Of a stretch of DNA of 64,000 bases, positions 19,967 to 32,664 are shown piece by piece (positions within the stretch are counted from its first letter, which is position 1; each line of letters opens with the position of its first letter). The DNA comes from Vitis vinifera (taxonomy: Eukaryota > Streptophyta > Magnoliopsida > Vitales > Vitaceae). Location of the stretch: the NCBI RefSeq assembly GCF_030704535.1, contig NC_081812.1, positions 17,927,501-17,991,500 of the forward strand, in the 5' to 3' direction. The notes beneath the pieces are model-generated. The model did no database searches and had not been told where the DNA came from. It saw only the letters and a list, made by a program, of their open reading frames with translations. A program made the translations under genes and the position numbers.

Positions 19967-22900
19967 GGACAAAATTCTCGATATGGTAAGTCACAGTCAA
20001 CTTCCAGGTTGGCCGTTTAAAAATAAAAAGTACTTGTAGAAGCCCAAACCTTGGGCGGCTAGATTTCTTAATAATGGGCCGGCGGGTAAAACGTCAGGGC
20101 CTACGTTAGTCTGACAACTATATTTTAGGTATCTTATTACTGAAAGAATATGTCAACCGTTGTGAGTTGTGACCTTAATTAAAATAAAAATAAAATAAAA
20201 TAAAACTGTTGAAAGTTTGGCCGAAAAATCGCTTATCGACTATGAATAGGTCACCGCTACCCACCCTGCCCATGCTTCAAATTTCAAATTTAAAGTGGCA
20301 GGATGCTGCCACCGAATTTCAAATTTAAAGTGCTGCGCAAGGGATTCGAACCAGGCCAAAAATTCTTGGATTCAAGCTTGGTTGTTATTACACCTCGTTT
20401 GTTAATATGTTATAATAATAAATATGTTAAAGTTCATTATTAAAAAAAAAAAATTAATTATTTTATTTTAAATTTTATTTAATTAATTAATAAATATATA
20501 AAAAATAAAAACTATCATTATAATTTCTTTAATAAATATTATTTATATAATAATTAAATATTAAAAAGTCATATATACATCATCATTTATTTTACATTAT
20601 TAAATATATTTGAATTAAATAAATTATAATTTAAATGTTAAATGTATCATCATTTATCTCATTAATTCTATTTTAAAAATTACTATAACTTCACTTTTAA
20701 AATTTTTTTATTTATCATTTTAATTTTGAATGTTTTTATTTTAAAATATTAAAAATATACATTTATTAAAAAACACTAAAATATTAAAAAAATAATTAAG
20801 TTGTAATATTTTATAAATTAAAATTAATTTGAATATATAAATAATAAGTTATTAATTCTGATATATTCGATATTTTTTCTCTTTAACCATACCTATATCA
20901 ATTATAGTTAAAAAAAAAAACTAACATGTGTATTTTTATTTATTTTATCATTTTTTTACCATTTTTTCAAATATTTTTATGAATTTTGAATAATTTTTAC
21001 CTTATCAATATTTTTGTTAAAATATCTCCTTATATTTTTTTGATATTTCCTATATATCCGTAAAATCCAAGTATTGATCTAATTTTTTGTTTTTTTAAAG
21101 AAAAATTATAAATCTAAATTCTTTTTAAAAATCTTTATTAAATTAGTGACACTATTAGTTTTTTCCGTCAACCATGATCTTAATAGAAAAAAAATAAAAT
21201 AATAATGATAAATGGATGTTGACGTGGGAATAGTATGTGTTGGGAAAAGAATCAAAAGAGAGTAGTTGTGGCAAACTCCCATATTTTACAAGCCACTTTG
21301 CAAGAGTCCACTCCACATGCCTCAGCCACTTGCGCCGCCTGTTCTAGGTACCACGCACCTTACCTTCCAACAAATTAAAGAACTATCTTGATTGTGCCTT
21401 CGTCTTTTTTTAATTTGAAAGAAGTTAGCAAAAGATCTCGTATGGAGAGCCCTTGTGTGACAACAAGTTATCATCTTTTAATTTATTTTTTTGGTAGACT
21501 TAAAACATAATACAATATGCACTTTAATCAATTGTATAATATGCTATTAAACATAATACAATATACTTTTTTCTTTAATATTGTGAGAAATATTAATGAA
21601 GTTAAAATATTTTGAATTATTAGAAGTTTAAGAAATATTGAAATTTAGAGTTTGTTTAGCCTTTTAATTTAAAAATGTTTTTTTTTAAATAAAAACTAAA
21701 AATTAGTTTTTAAGATTTATAGTATTATTTGTGGTATGGAAAAATTAATCTGATTTATTTGATATCCTTTGTTTGATGAGAAAACAAGTCACTAATGAGA
21801 AAATTAGTCAGATTCTACAATATCAAACTTATGAGACTTAAAGGAATAAAGAAAGAGAATTTTAAAAAAGAAAAAAAACGAGGGAATTAAAAATCATAAA
21901 TAAATTAAGTAAATAAAAATAATATAAAAGGATTGGATTCTAAATGAACAAAATTTAACTTGAAAATGATCTTTTTGATGACGAAGAATGAAAGAGAAAG
22001 GGATTGATCCATAATAATATTTTATTCTTATTATAAGATCATGATTTGATTTCCATATCTTTGATAAAAAGAATAATCCTTTCCTTCTATAAAAATGGAA
22101 AATATTCAATTGAAACATGAAAATGTGACTAAATTGGTCCTAATTACTCTTTGAGACAAAACAAAAAAAGGGAGGAGATTCTTGAATAAAGAAAAAATCC
22201 AATGACTTCGATAAAACCGAATGAGGAATGGTATGAGTTGAAATAACATATATATGATTTTGTAGAGTGACCATTAGAGTGACTTATCTATAAACTTTTT
22301 CATTATTATGCACTAAAAACTCAACTTTACCCCATGTAAAGTTAGAATGCAATATTCCTTTACATTTGAAATCACTAGTTATATACTTGGTAATTGGTAT
22401 TGATCTTAATTCATAAAAACATTTTATAATCATAGTAATAGAAGGAAAAGTTGAAGTTTCCTTTCCTTTTGTGAGATGTCACACTATTCAAGTAACCTTA
22501 GATGTTGTTCATTCTAATTTCAAGACTTAGTTTATACTCTTTCTTAATCTAATGTCATGACCATCTAATGCTAGATCCAAGACCTTAAAAGGTTTTTTTA
22601 TAAAAAAATTATTTTTAAAGATTTATTATATTCTTGGAGTGTTGTTACCTTAAAAATAGTTTTTAAAAATAAAGTTAAAAAATAATAGTTTGAAGAGATA
22701 TTTTCACTTATTTTTAGAAAAAAAATATGAGCAAATAAAAATAGATTCACGAATATTATAAAAAGCAAAATATAATTTTTTTTTCCTTTTATTCTCTTTA
22801 GTGCTCAACATTTAAAATCTTTAAATATAATGTCTCTAAATTTTCTTGTTAGGTAAACAAATTTAAAACTTAGACTAAATTTTCTTGTTAGGTAAACAAA

Positions 22901-24299
22901 TTTAAAACTTAGAGGGACTTGATGCATGGGATTTGCTCATGTTTAAAATAATTTGGAATAAAAAAATTATCAAAATTAAAAAAAAAAAAAAAACTTAAAA
23001 CCTAATCAAAGTAAGGCTAGAAAGTGTTGCACCAAAACTAGTCATGATAGATTTTGCTTGTTCTCCTTTACATATAATTATGATTTTTTTGAATTTTTCC
23101 ACTAAGTAAATAGACTTTATAATTAAGACTTTAACGTGTTTGAATTCCTTAATCAACCTAATAATTTTTAAAAATAATTTAAAATTCATATACTAAGCCA
23201 ATTAATACAAGAGATTTATGAACAAAAATTGGTTCAAAATTTATTTTGTTATTTATTTTCTATGTAAAACTATTTGTCACTAAATAAATAAATAAATTTC
23301 AAATCAAATGACACTTAATACTTTAGATGTGTTAACAAGACTATTTGGACAAAACTTTTTTTTTTTTTAGGTGAAACTAGATACGTTACATAAACTTGAG
23401 TTAAATTCAATACATAAATTTCAAACAAAATTAACAAGTTTCCTTTTTTGTCAATCTAATACATTAATCTTTCATAATCTATAATTTATCAATAAAATTT
23501 TTAACTTTGTTAATTTAATTAATAATAATACTAAATAATGAGATATAAATGAAAATTACAATATCGAATAAAACTAATATATATATATATAATTGAAAGT
23601 TCTATTTATTTACAAAATTCTAAAAGGTTACTTTTAGTGAAAGCCCTAAATGAAGGAATTATTTGACACTTAAGCATAATTTAAAATTGACATTGCTTAA
23701 AAAGAAATGGGTGTTAATTTGAAAAGTGAGCAAAAATGGAAAAGCTTCTTTTTTTTTTTTTTTGAATTTACGCTTAAATTAAGGGGGAAAACAAAGAAGA
23801 TTATTTGAAAACAATTTGACTAATTTGAACTTGTTCTATATTTTTACTCACATTAACTTTTTAGCTTAATATTAGTATAAGAAAGGTTGTACACTAATAA
23901 AACTATTGATTTAGTAGAAAAAAAATTATAGAGACCTCTAACTAGAAGATAATGGAAAAGTATCTTTGTAACCATTCCATCGTGTCGTTGAAGGAACCAT
24001 AACAAATCTTTCTGGTCCATTAAAAATGAAACAAATTAATTGATCTTTCATTGGTTAGAAGACAAATATAGCGTTCATTACTTTTGGAAAAAAATCATAT
24101 AATTAATTACTAGTTGACACATGGCAATCAAGAGTGTATAAAAACTAAAAAGTAATGAAATTTCACAAGGAAAGAAACTTTTGAAGACATTATATTTTAA
24201 TGAATTCATATAATTAAAAGTTGTGCCTTTGACGAAAAGTATCCAAAATTTTAGTAAATTTTATATAGATGTATTAAATTTGGATTTTAGATATTGAAG

Positions 24300-24350
24300 T
24301 TTTTATTTTGTTTTGTTTTGTTTTGTTTTTTTGGTTTTTTTTTTTTTAAT
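24300..24350. repeat. TTTTG microsatellite and poly-T run
   Basis: About five TTTTG units are followed by T runs. Confidence 0.8.
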
Positions 24351-24802
24351 TTAAATGTGAACACACTTCCTTTCCATTTCTTTCTTGAAGAAAAGACATA
24401 CTGAAAAAGTTCACTTGAAGGTCAAAAATCAAATAAAAATACAATGGAACGAAGGTGTATGAACAAATTTCATAAAAGGTCTTGCAAAATTAGTAAAACA
24501 AATAAAAAAATAATACAAATAAAATATTTATTGAAATTAAAAATATTATGGGTATAATATCAATATAAAAAATAATATTATTTTCAAAAGAATATTTTTT
24601 TTTCTTATTCTGAATTCATTGAATAACACGTACACGTGTTACTAATTTGTAGAGAGATTTGATGAAATTTTTTCTTTTGTTACGAAGAAAACTTTTTCTT
24701 TTATTGTGAAAAGCCTCTTTTCTTGTATTGAATTTTCTCTTTTTGAATTTCAAATTTTCGGATTTTAATTAAAAAGATTTAGTTTCTTGATTTTAACAAC
24801 TT

Positions 24803-24841
24803 TTATTATTATTATTATTGTTATTATTATTATTATTATTA
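24803..24841. repeat. ATT trinucleotide microsatellite
   Basis: About a dozen ATT units with one G interruption. Confidence 0.85.
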
Positions 24842-25580
24842 TCTTGGAGATTAGTTTCCTTTTATAGGAAAATTATCTATAAAAGGATACATATTTTTAT
24901 TTATTCACTTATCAAGTTATTTATCAATTTTGAAGATCAAATGATAATTTAATCAACTAAAATTTTTATGTTTACATAAGGATTAAAACAACTTCTTCTA
25001 TTATATTTTTCAAGCGGGGTGGAATTTTTGAGAAATATTAGGTACGCCTAACTTATGAATACTTAAAAACATGAGATCACCTTGTGAGAGAGTTTTGGGG
25101 CAAAATAGCCCTTTCATGTAAACAAATATAACTTTTAGCTCCGTTTTAAAACTTATGTTTAAACTATAACCCCTTTATTCCCACATACAAGGATTGAAAT
25201 ATCGGTAAACACGGATATATCGGTACTTGAATTTTACGGATATATCGAAAATATCGGAGAAATATCGGTGGATATTTTTCATCAAATATCGGTGAGACAA
25301 AAATTATCCAAAATTGATGGGAATGCTTAAAAAAAGCCAAAGAATGATAAAATAAGCAAGAATATGCATGTTAAAGTTATTTTATAAGTGTAATTGACAT
25401 AAATATGATCAAAGAAAAAAATATCGGTAAATAGTTTACGATACTTGGATTTGAAGAATAAAAAATATGAAATTTGGAATTGTACACTTAGAAAGTTAGA
25501 ATTGAGTTAAGAAATATTTGATTTCATTAAATGAAAACAATTTACACATAAACATAATACATATGACATTGCAATGGTCC

Positions 25581-26490
25581 TTAATACCAAAATGAAGATC
25601 GATGTGGTTCCATCATATTGTTATTGTTAGATGAAGGGAGCCCATCTTGTTGAAGACAATATTCATACCAGGACATGGAGTTTCGATAGTATTGATTGTA
25701 TGTACGAACATGCCATGCATAAATTTCTTGAGTCCTACCAACAACTTGTCCATGGATAGGAAATCCAGGGTTTTCCCATGTGCTCGTTTGAAATCCTTGT
25801 TGTTGCAGCTGATGTGGAAGGTAGTATGGCATTTGTGTGGAAGAAGGATAGTTATACCTTTCATACTCTTCATCAGTGGAACTTGAAAGATTTTGAGGAG
25901 GCTGACCATAACTCATTGCATAAGGGGCATAAATGTTGGCTTCGTTTGATGAATCACTGAATTGAGTCTCTACACTCATCGACTCAAAACTGGCCGACAA
26001 TGAGTCCTCGTTGTATGGCATCATCCTTCGTTGTCTTCCTCTATATGGCTTTCCAATGGCTCCAACACCTGGACCGGCTCTTCTAGAGCCGTGGTCTTCA
26101 TCTTGAGTACAATGTGTGAAATCATCTTCACAAGTAAATGCCAAGGTTCTCCTCATCGTCCTCATCAATTAAATGCATATGTCTTCTTCCCATTGTGTCT
26201 CGCAGTTCTGCTCGAATCTCTTCTATATCAACAGCTTTCTTCGCTTTTGCCTTATTTCTTTGCTCTATAAGTCGTCTTATTTCTTGTTTCACTTCTGGAG
26301 GCACGTTAGGACACTTTTTTGTATTTGAATTAGGGTCTGTATGTGATAGGTGAAATTTAAAACGAGTAATCCCACCACTCTTTATTGCCAACCCACAGTA
26401 ATTGCATATTGTTCCATTTTTGTTCCCTTCCATAGGTGTACAATATTTCCAACAAGGATCTCGACCCATGGTACCGCTTTCACTAGCCAT
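25581..26490 (-). pseudogene. BED zinc-finger protein of the hAT element, frameshifted and without transposase core
   Basis: The first frame (26490 to 26128) begins MASESGTMGRDPCWKYC and holds a BED finger: CNYC, then GGITRFKFHLSH and KKCPNVPPEV, the DNA-binding module of hAT transposases. It is followed by a basic/acidic helix. The reading frame must then shift by one base between 26168 and 26128 to continue into a 195-codon Gln/Ser/Tyr-rich frame to 25581 that resembles the disordered tail of hAT-like proteins. The usual DUF659/catalytic middle and hAT C-terminal dimerisation domain are absent. It could be a degraded transposase, or a small DNA-binding derivative if an intron bridges the shift. 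Either way it cannot catalyse transposition. Confidence 0.7.
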
Positions 26491-26559
26491 TTTCTAAAAT
26501 TGAATTATGAAACTAATATCAAATTTAAAATTATTAAAGATAAAACATGTAAGAAATTT

Positions 26560-26935
26560 AATATGCATGAAATTGATAAGAACTAATAAAAATTGAAATT
26601 AAAATTGAATTATGCATATATGAAATAGATAAACATTACAATAAAATTTTGATAAGAATTAAAATAAATTAAATTTGCATATTCATGAAATTGATAAGAA
26701 TCACTACTAATAAAAATTAAAATTAAAAATGAATTATGCATATATGAAATAGATAAACATTACAATAAAATTTTGATAAGAATTAAATTAAATTAAAATA
26801 AATTAAATTTGCATATTCATGAAATTGATAAGAATCATTACTAATAAAAATTAAAATTGAATTATGCATATATGAAATAGATAAACATTACAATTACATT
26901 TTCATATGAATTAGAAAATATCAATTAAACTATAT
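26560..26935. repeat. About 125-bp AT-rich tandem repeat, three units
   Basis: The marker GAATTATGCATATATGAAAT recurs at about 26607, 26731 and 26859 (periods 124 and 128 bp), just upstream of the BED reading frame inside the hAT element. Confidence 0.8.
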
Positions 26936-27379
26936 ATAACAAATAAAATTTAATTATGCATAATAAAATAAATTTTATGAAAGGTAAGACATACCTTAAT
27001 TAGCCTTTGACTTGGAGTTAATCCCCTTCACCACCAAATTTTCAAAATAAAAAATTTTTGCTAGATCATATAAGAATTTTGATGTATGAAATGAAATGGA
27101 ATGTGGGTATTTATAGGAATTTTTTTGGTCAAACTAGCCGTTGGATGGTCAAACTAGCCGTTATAAATTAATTTTAACCGTTGGATCAAAATTTGGTTCA
27201 AATTTCACCATTAGATCTTCATATAACCGTTGGAAACACTCCATAGCCCTTGATAAAAGTCAAGATTGATTTTCCACCATTGGATCACAAATCTGACCGT
27301 TGGAGGCCTTTACATACACGGGTGAAATCTGGGCCATCAGATCCTCAAAAATTCAAAATTGGCCGTCAGATCAAAAGCA

Positions 27380-27585
27380 GGGAATCTTCAAAAAATCGCC
27401 GATTTTTTCAAAAAATCGTCGATTTATCGCGATTTTATCGGCAAAAAATCGCCGATTTTTCCGATTAATCGCCGATTTTGCCGATTTTTGGCCGATTTTT
27501 CCGTCGATCGATAATCGGTGCCGATTATCGTTTCGATGCCGCCCGATAACCGATATTTCTCCGAAATATCGGCGACATTTTCCGA
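27380..27585. repeat. Subterminal ATCGCCGATTTTT repeat cluster of the hAT element
   Basis: More than ten variants of ATCGCCGAT, CCGATTTTT and CGATAATCGG in both orientations fill the last 200 bp before the right terminus. Such clusters are typical transposase-binding regions in hAT elements. Confidence 0.75.
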
Positions 27586-28693
27586 TTTTTCAATCCATGC
27601 CCACATAAGAGTTATGTCATTTTTTTTTTAATATTAAAATTTGAACGGAAGCCTCAATTGCCAATCGAAACTTCATTTTTGAACTAAAATTTAAATTGAC
27701 AATTGAGACTTTAGTTATTTTTGTTTACTTTAAAATTTAATTAAAAATATTAAATTATAAATTATAATTGAAATTAAAAATATATACATCAATAATAAAA
27801 GTTTATATATTTAAACTTAATGATCTAATATTACTTCAATAAAGATAAATTGATAAATATAATAATAAATGAATATTTTATTTATCAATAAATTAACAAA
27901 TTTAAAATATTAAAGTTATATTGCATATAAATAAGATATAAAATTATATAATTTATTAATTTAAGATATTTAATTTATTGTATTTTTAATATATTAATTT
28001 ATTTGTATTTTGACAAATATTGAAATAAAAGTATATTCTTAAGTTATTTGTACACACAATATATATGCCTTGAATATTTGTTTTGAAATTAGTTAATGAA
28101 ATTAATAAGAAAAAGTCTATAACAAAATCTAATTTTTATTAGTTTCATCAAAGTCACAAGAAAATACCTATTAAACATTTCTTGTGTGAAAAAAAACCCC
28201 TCGTTCCTAATTACATGTGATATAATTTAAATTAATAAATTATATAATTTTATATCTTATTTATATGTCATATAACTTTATTATTATAAGATTATTAATT
28301 TATTGATAAATAAAATATTTATTTAATTTTATATTTATCAATTTATCTTTATTCAAATAATATTAGATTTTTAAGTTTAAATATATAAATTTTTATTATT
28401 AAAATATATGTTTTTAATTTCAATAATAATTTATAATTTAAAATTTTTTCCAAATTAAAAGGGTGAGTTGGAAGCGAGTCAGGGGGGGTTGAACATCCAA
28501 CACTAGTTTGACTTTTCCAAATTTTTAGGATAACGTAATGGGACATGGACTGATGAATGGTATTTTATTACAAAAAATTCCCATAAAACCTGGTTCGCAA
28601 TGTGAATTTCAGAAACAACATGAACAATGAACATGAGAACGTTGACAAAACTAGGTTAATTTATTAGGAAATAGAATTAAGAAGGGATTGATT

Positions 28694-29678
28694 TTAGTTT
28701 TGGGATGGATGGGTTGATGACAAGTGAGATTTAAATACCATTCCAAAAGAGGGATTAGTAATGCTGTAACCGCCATCCACCACCAAGTTGATCCCGCTAA
28801 CGTACTTGGAGTCATCGCTCCCCAGATACAAGGCTGCCTCTGCGATGTCTTCCGCCTCTAACACCACACCTTTTAGGTTGGCCGCAGAGGAAACTAACTC
28901 TTCAACCTTCCTCTTCTCCATTATTCCCAATCCTTTCTGTAACATAGGTGTTGCCACTCCGAACGGAGATATGCAATTAACTCTTATCCCATATTGTCCC
29001 AACTCCACACATAAGTTGTTGGCAAGTCCCACCACAGCATGCTTCGATGCCACGTATGCATGTGAGATCTCCTCCGAAACAACTGAAGCCACACTTGACG
29101 TAAATATAATGCATCCTGTCTTAGCTGGAATCATAACTCTAGCGGCATGCTTAGCGGCCAAGAAGGCCCCATACACATTCACATCGAAAACCCTTTTAAA
29201 GTTTGTGTTATCAGAGAGTATGATTCTTGACTCCATTTCGCCATGGACGCCGGCGTTGCTGAACATGATGTCGAGTTTCCCATATTTGGATATGGCAGTG
29301 TCGACGGCGTTTTGGACGTCGGAGTCACATGTTACATCGCAGTGGACATCGAAAACGGTTTCTGCGGGACCAATTTCTTGGCAAAGGGAGCGCCCAAGTT
29401 GGTCTTGGACATCTGCCACTATGACCTTGGCACCATGTTTCACAAATAACTTGGCAGTGCAGGCGCCTATGCCACTGGCACCACCAGTTATTAGTGCCAC
29501 CTTACCTGCTAACCTGCAAAACAAAAGAAGCATTAATTAGTACATGAGAAACAACATCTCATAAAGATATTTAAGTAGTCTGGAGTACTGAATCTGTTAA
29601 TAAAAGAAATGAAGATCACAAGCAAAAAGCCTAACTATCATCAGATTACCTCTGGGTGAGGGGAATGGCAGCATTCAT
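28694..29678 (-). CDS. SDR110C short-chain dehydrogenase/reductase, gene 3 (mosaic copy)
   Basis: Exon 1 is 29650-29678 (MNAAIPLTQ), exon 2 is 28694-29513, with a 136-bp GT-AG intron, giving about 282 residues. Exon 1, the intron and the upstream region match gene 1. Exon 2 from about 29490 leftward matches gene 2 (VIVADVQDQ, VHGEMESRI). All SDR motifs are intact: TGGASGIG 19-26, D44, N122, S150, Y163, K167. Only a few residues differ from gene 2. The gene therefore puts a gene-2-type enzyme under a gene-1-type promoter. The substrate is unknown and probably the same as gene 2's. The donor GTAATC is slightly weaker than the GTAAGC of its twins but is canonical. Confidence 0.93.
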
Positions 29679-29739
29679 TTCTGCTGTGTGATGAAGAAGA
29701 GGAAAGATCTGGGGCTATTTCTTCTCAATGTTTTCTGTC

Positions 29740-29745
29740 TTTATA
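29740..29745 (-). promoter_or_regulatory. TATA box of SDR gene 3
   Basis: TATAAA on the minus strand, 62 bp upstream of the ATG, in gene-1-type promoter context. Confidence 0.65.
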
Positions 29746-29919
29746 GGACAAAATTCTCAACAATGTACGTCACAACTCCCAACTTGATCATTTAAAAATA
29801 GAAGTTCTAAGCCCAAGACTGGGGCGGCTTAATTTCTTAACAATGGGCCGGTTGGGCCGCGTTAGTCTTACAAATATATTCCAAGCATCTTATTCATTAA
29901 AAAAAGATGTAAAATGTTG

Positions 29920-32664
29920 TCACGTTAATTAAAAAAAAAAAATACTAGTGGCCATGTGGCCCTCGTTGACAAAAAAGCATCTACCGTTTCAGTAGTATAA
30001 CTTATTTAGAATCTTATATTTACATAATTTGCTTAATATTATATATTTAATCCATATATGTAATTTTATGATTGAATTTGTATTATTAATTAATTAATTA
30101 GTCACTGTGCATTATATATTAAATTTATTAATAAAATATGAAGTGAAGCCAAGTGACTTGTTGGAAAAGGAAAATTAGGTACAAAAGTATTTTATCAATA
30201 TTTGGGGTGATAAAGTTTATTACGATTTGTCAATATAACTTGATTTTAATGTATTTTTGGTGGATTTGAGTTGAGTATGATGATATTTATATCAAATTTG
30301 TATCGATTTGCATAACTTATTTAAATAAATAGTTTTTATGTTAATTGCATAATATGAATTTAACTTGAATTGATCTATTTAATAACGGTATTGATTAAAT
30401 TAATTATAATTTTAAACTATTTAACCACTTTTAAATTTATTTTTAAATAAATAGATCAATTGAGTTATTCACATATTTGGTTGCGACATTAGTTGTATAG
30501 ACTTATACCAAACTTAACTTGATTATTAAATAAGACCTGATTACTAAATGAGTTAAATAAGTTACATGATATATTGGTCGATTTCATAATTAGGTGATAT
30601 TTGGGTTAATGTTTTTAACACAATTATCATCTGTATCGAGTTTTAGATGACTTATGTAGTAAAATATTTAAGCTTTGACAAAATATGATCATGACTCATT
30701 TACGTGAATTGCCACCCCTAATCAATGTCTATATTTTTTTTTTCAAGTTAACAAAAGATTTGGTATGGAGGATTTTTGTGTTTAATACAAGTTACGCATG
30801 CCCATTCATCTTTTAATTTATTTTTTTAGTTGGCTTGAACCATACTACAATATACTTTAATCAATGGTACAATATGCTATTAAACATAATACAATATACA
30901 TTTTTCTTTTAATACTGTGAAAAATATAATAAAGTTTAGAATTATTAGAAGTTTAAGAAATATTGAGATTTACCATTTGTTTTTCTATTAAAAATAATTT
31001 GATGATATCATACCCTTGGTTCTTGTTTTGCATGGTTATCAGACCTGATCACAAAGCATTGATGCATTCAATACTCATTTTTTGAAAGCCCTTTTTATCC
31101 CAAGTATATCGACATACAACAAGGTTACTTCTGGTGCTTCAGTCATTCAATCATACCTTCCTACCAAAAAGATGATCGATAACAAAGGTAAACTACCCCA
31201 TGGTCTTGCATTCTAAAAAAAACATGGGTGTTTTATCTTTCTTTTTCTTACCAATCTCACTTTGTTTTTTATTGTTAATGTGGGTGGTGTCGTATAGTGA
31301 GCAACCAACAAAACATTGTCTTATTGTACGGTTTCTCTAATCATTATTTAGTTGATATAGTGGTTGTTATCGAGTCAAATCTATTTGCACGTGAACTTCC
31401 TTTTTAATATTAAGTTTACGTTTGATTGATTAGATATACCAAAAAATAAAAAAATAATATATCATATTTCATGTTTATTCAATCATAAGATGAGTTATCA
31501 TATTTCATCTTCAATTAAATATGAGATAATTATAAGGTAAGATATAAGATATCAATTATAAATTTATAATATATATATCAAAGTTCTAGAATCATATGGA
31601 TAAAAACTTCGGTAAAGGTTTTAAAGGATCCACTAAAAAGCGCATGGATAAAAATATGAAAAATTGAAGCAGTTACTATTGATCTTATACCCTAACAATT
31701 AGGTAATTATATATAACCTTTTTTTTATTTATAATTAATGGATTATGTAATAGGACTTCATGGCAAACTTTCCATCTACCTCAAAGCACACACATTACTC
31801 CCTCTTGTAGCAAGGAAAGAGTCCATGGCTCCAATTACATATCTTAATTGAAAAGTCTCCCAAAAACAATGTTTGCTCAATTTTGCTAATTTAATGGAAT
31901 CTAAGTATTATTCCTTCATTTTCTATACTAAAAAAATTGCTTGGAATTTTTTCCCATCGGAAAAATTTGTCAGATATTTTCATGGGTGATTTTACAGTAC
32001 ATACCTTGATGTCAATGGAATGTTTTTGGACGTTTTGAATTTAAAAAATGAATAAAATGAAATAAAAATGGATAAAATATGAAACTATAATTTCTTTATG
32101 TCCTTTTCAATTTTATCACCTTTGGAATAAAAAAAAAAAAAGAAGGGGGCAGGAAACATACAATTTTAATTTTTCATTAGGGTTCAACTTTGTTTTCATT
32201 TTTCTTAATAATCATATAAGATCAATCAAGATTAATTCCTTTTAATTTTATTTATCAAATATATTTAATGGAGAAATATGAATGATAAATATAAAAAAGT
32301 ACAATGTGATTTTGGTAAGCATTTATATTATGTTCAAATTTCTCATGTTTTTCCTCTTAGGCAAATCTATGATAAAAGAGTTTTTTTAGGAGGATTTATG
32401 GTAAAATATAATAATCTATGATAAAATATAATAATTTAATTATTTATAAAATATATTTATTTTAATATAATTAAAATTTTTAAAAGTAATTAAAAAAATT
32501 AAAATTCAAAAAAAAAAAAATTAAACAAATGAATATGAGAATTTATCATATCTGTTTCGCCCCATCAATGAGACAGGAATGAGAATTATTTCAAATAAAC
32601 GGGGTGGGGTTAGGATGGGGGCGACTCGTCCCGAACCCGCCCATTTGCCATCCCTAGTCACTTA
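29920..32664. other. Intergenic AT-rich DNA with MITE-like remnants
   Basis: No gene. The stretch ending at about 30722 (GAATTGCCACCCCTAAT) and the one ending at 32655 (CCCGCCCATTTGCCATCCCTAG) look like right ends of small hAT-type MITEs, but I could not pair them with left ends. The Gypsy element begins nine bases after the second one. Confidence 0.45.

Larger units (their letters stand above)
19967..25089. other. AT-rich intergenic region without genes
   Basis: About 20256-20880 is a further copy of the repeated flank, carrying neither the Mutator-like element (empty site near 20340) nor the composite (CTATC at 20512-20516). The stretch 23840-25080 resembles 420-1060 and 16650-17010. The rest is homopolymer-rich intergenic DNA, and its short frames (for example 21894-22118 and 22995-23189) have only low-complexity composition. 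Confidence 0.6.
25188..27599. mobile_element. hAT-type transposon with BED gene, non-autonomous
   Basis: It spans 2412 bp. The ends CAAGGATTGAAATATCGG and (inverted) CATGGATTGAAAAATCGG match at 16 of 18 positions. The 8-bp target duplication CCCACATA lies at 25180-25187 and 27600-27607, the size typical of hAT elements. The paralogous foldback arm near 17105 shows the site without the insertion. It carries a minus-strand BED zinc-finger gene but no DDE core or hAT dimerisation region. Subterminal ATCGG/CGATTT motifs are very dense at the right end. Confidence 0.88.
25090..28440. mobile_element. Foldback element, second copy, split by a hAT insertion and truncated on the right
   Basis: It starts with the same GAGTTTTGGGGCAAAAT end as 17020. 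It is interrupted at 25188 by the hAT element, resumes at 27600 and shows the same inverted arms (27600-27975 against 28200-28440). The outer part of the right arm is missing: homology jumps from the equivalent of about 17990 to that of about 18571. Confidence 0.7.
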
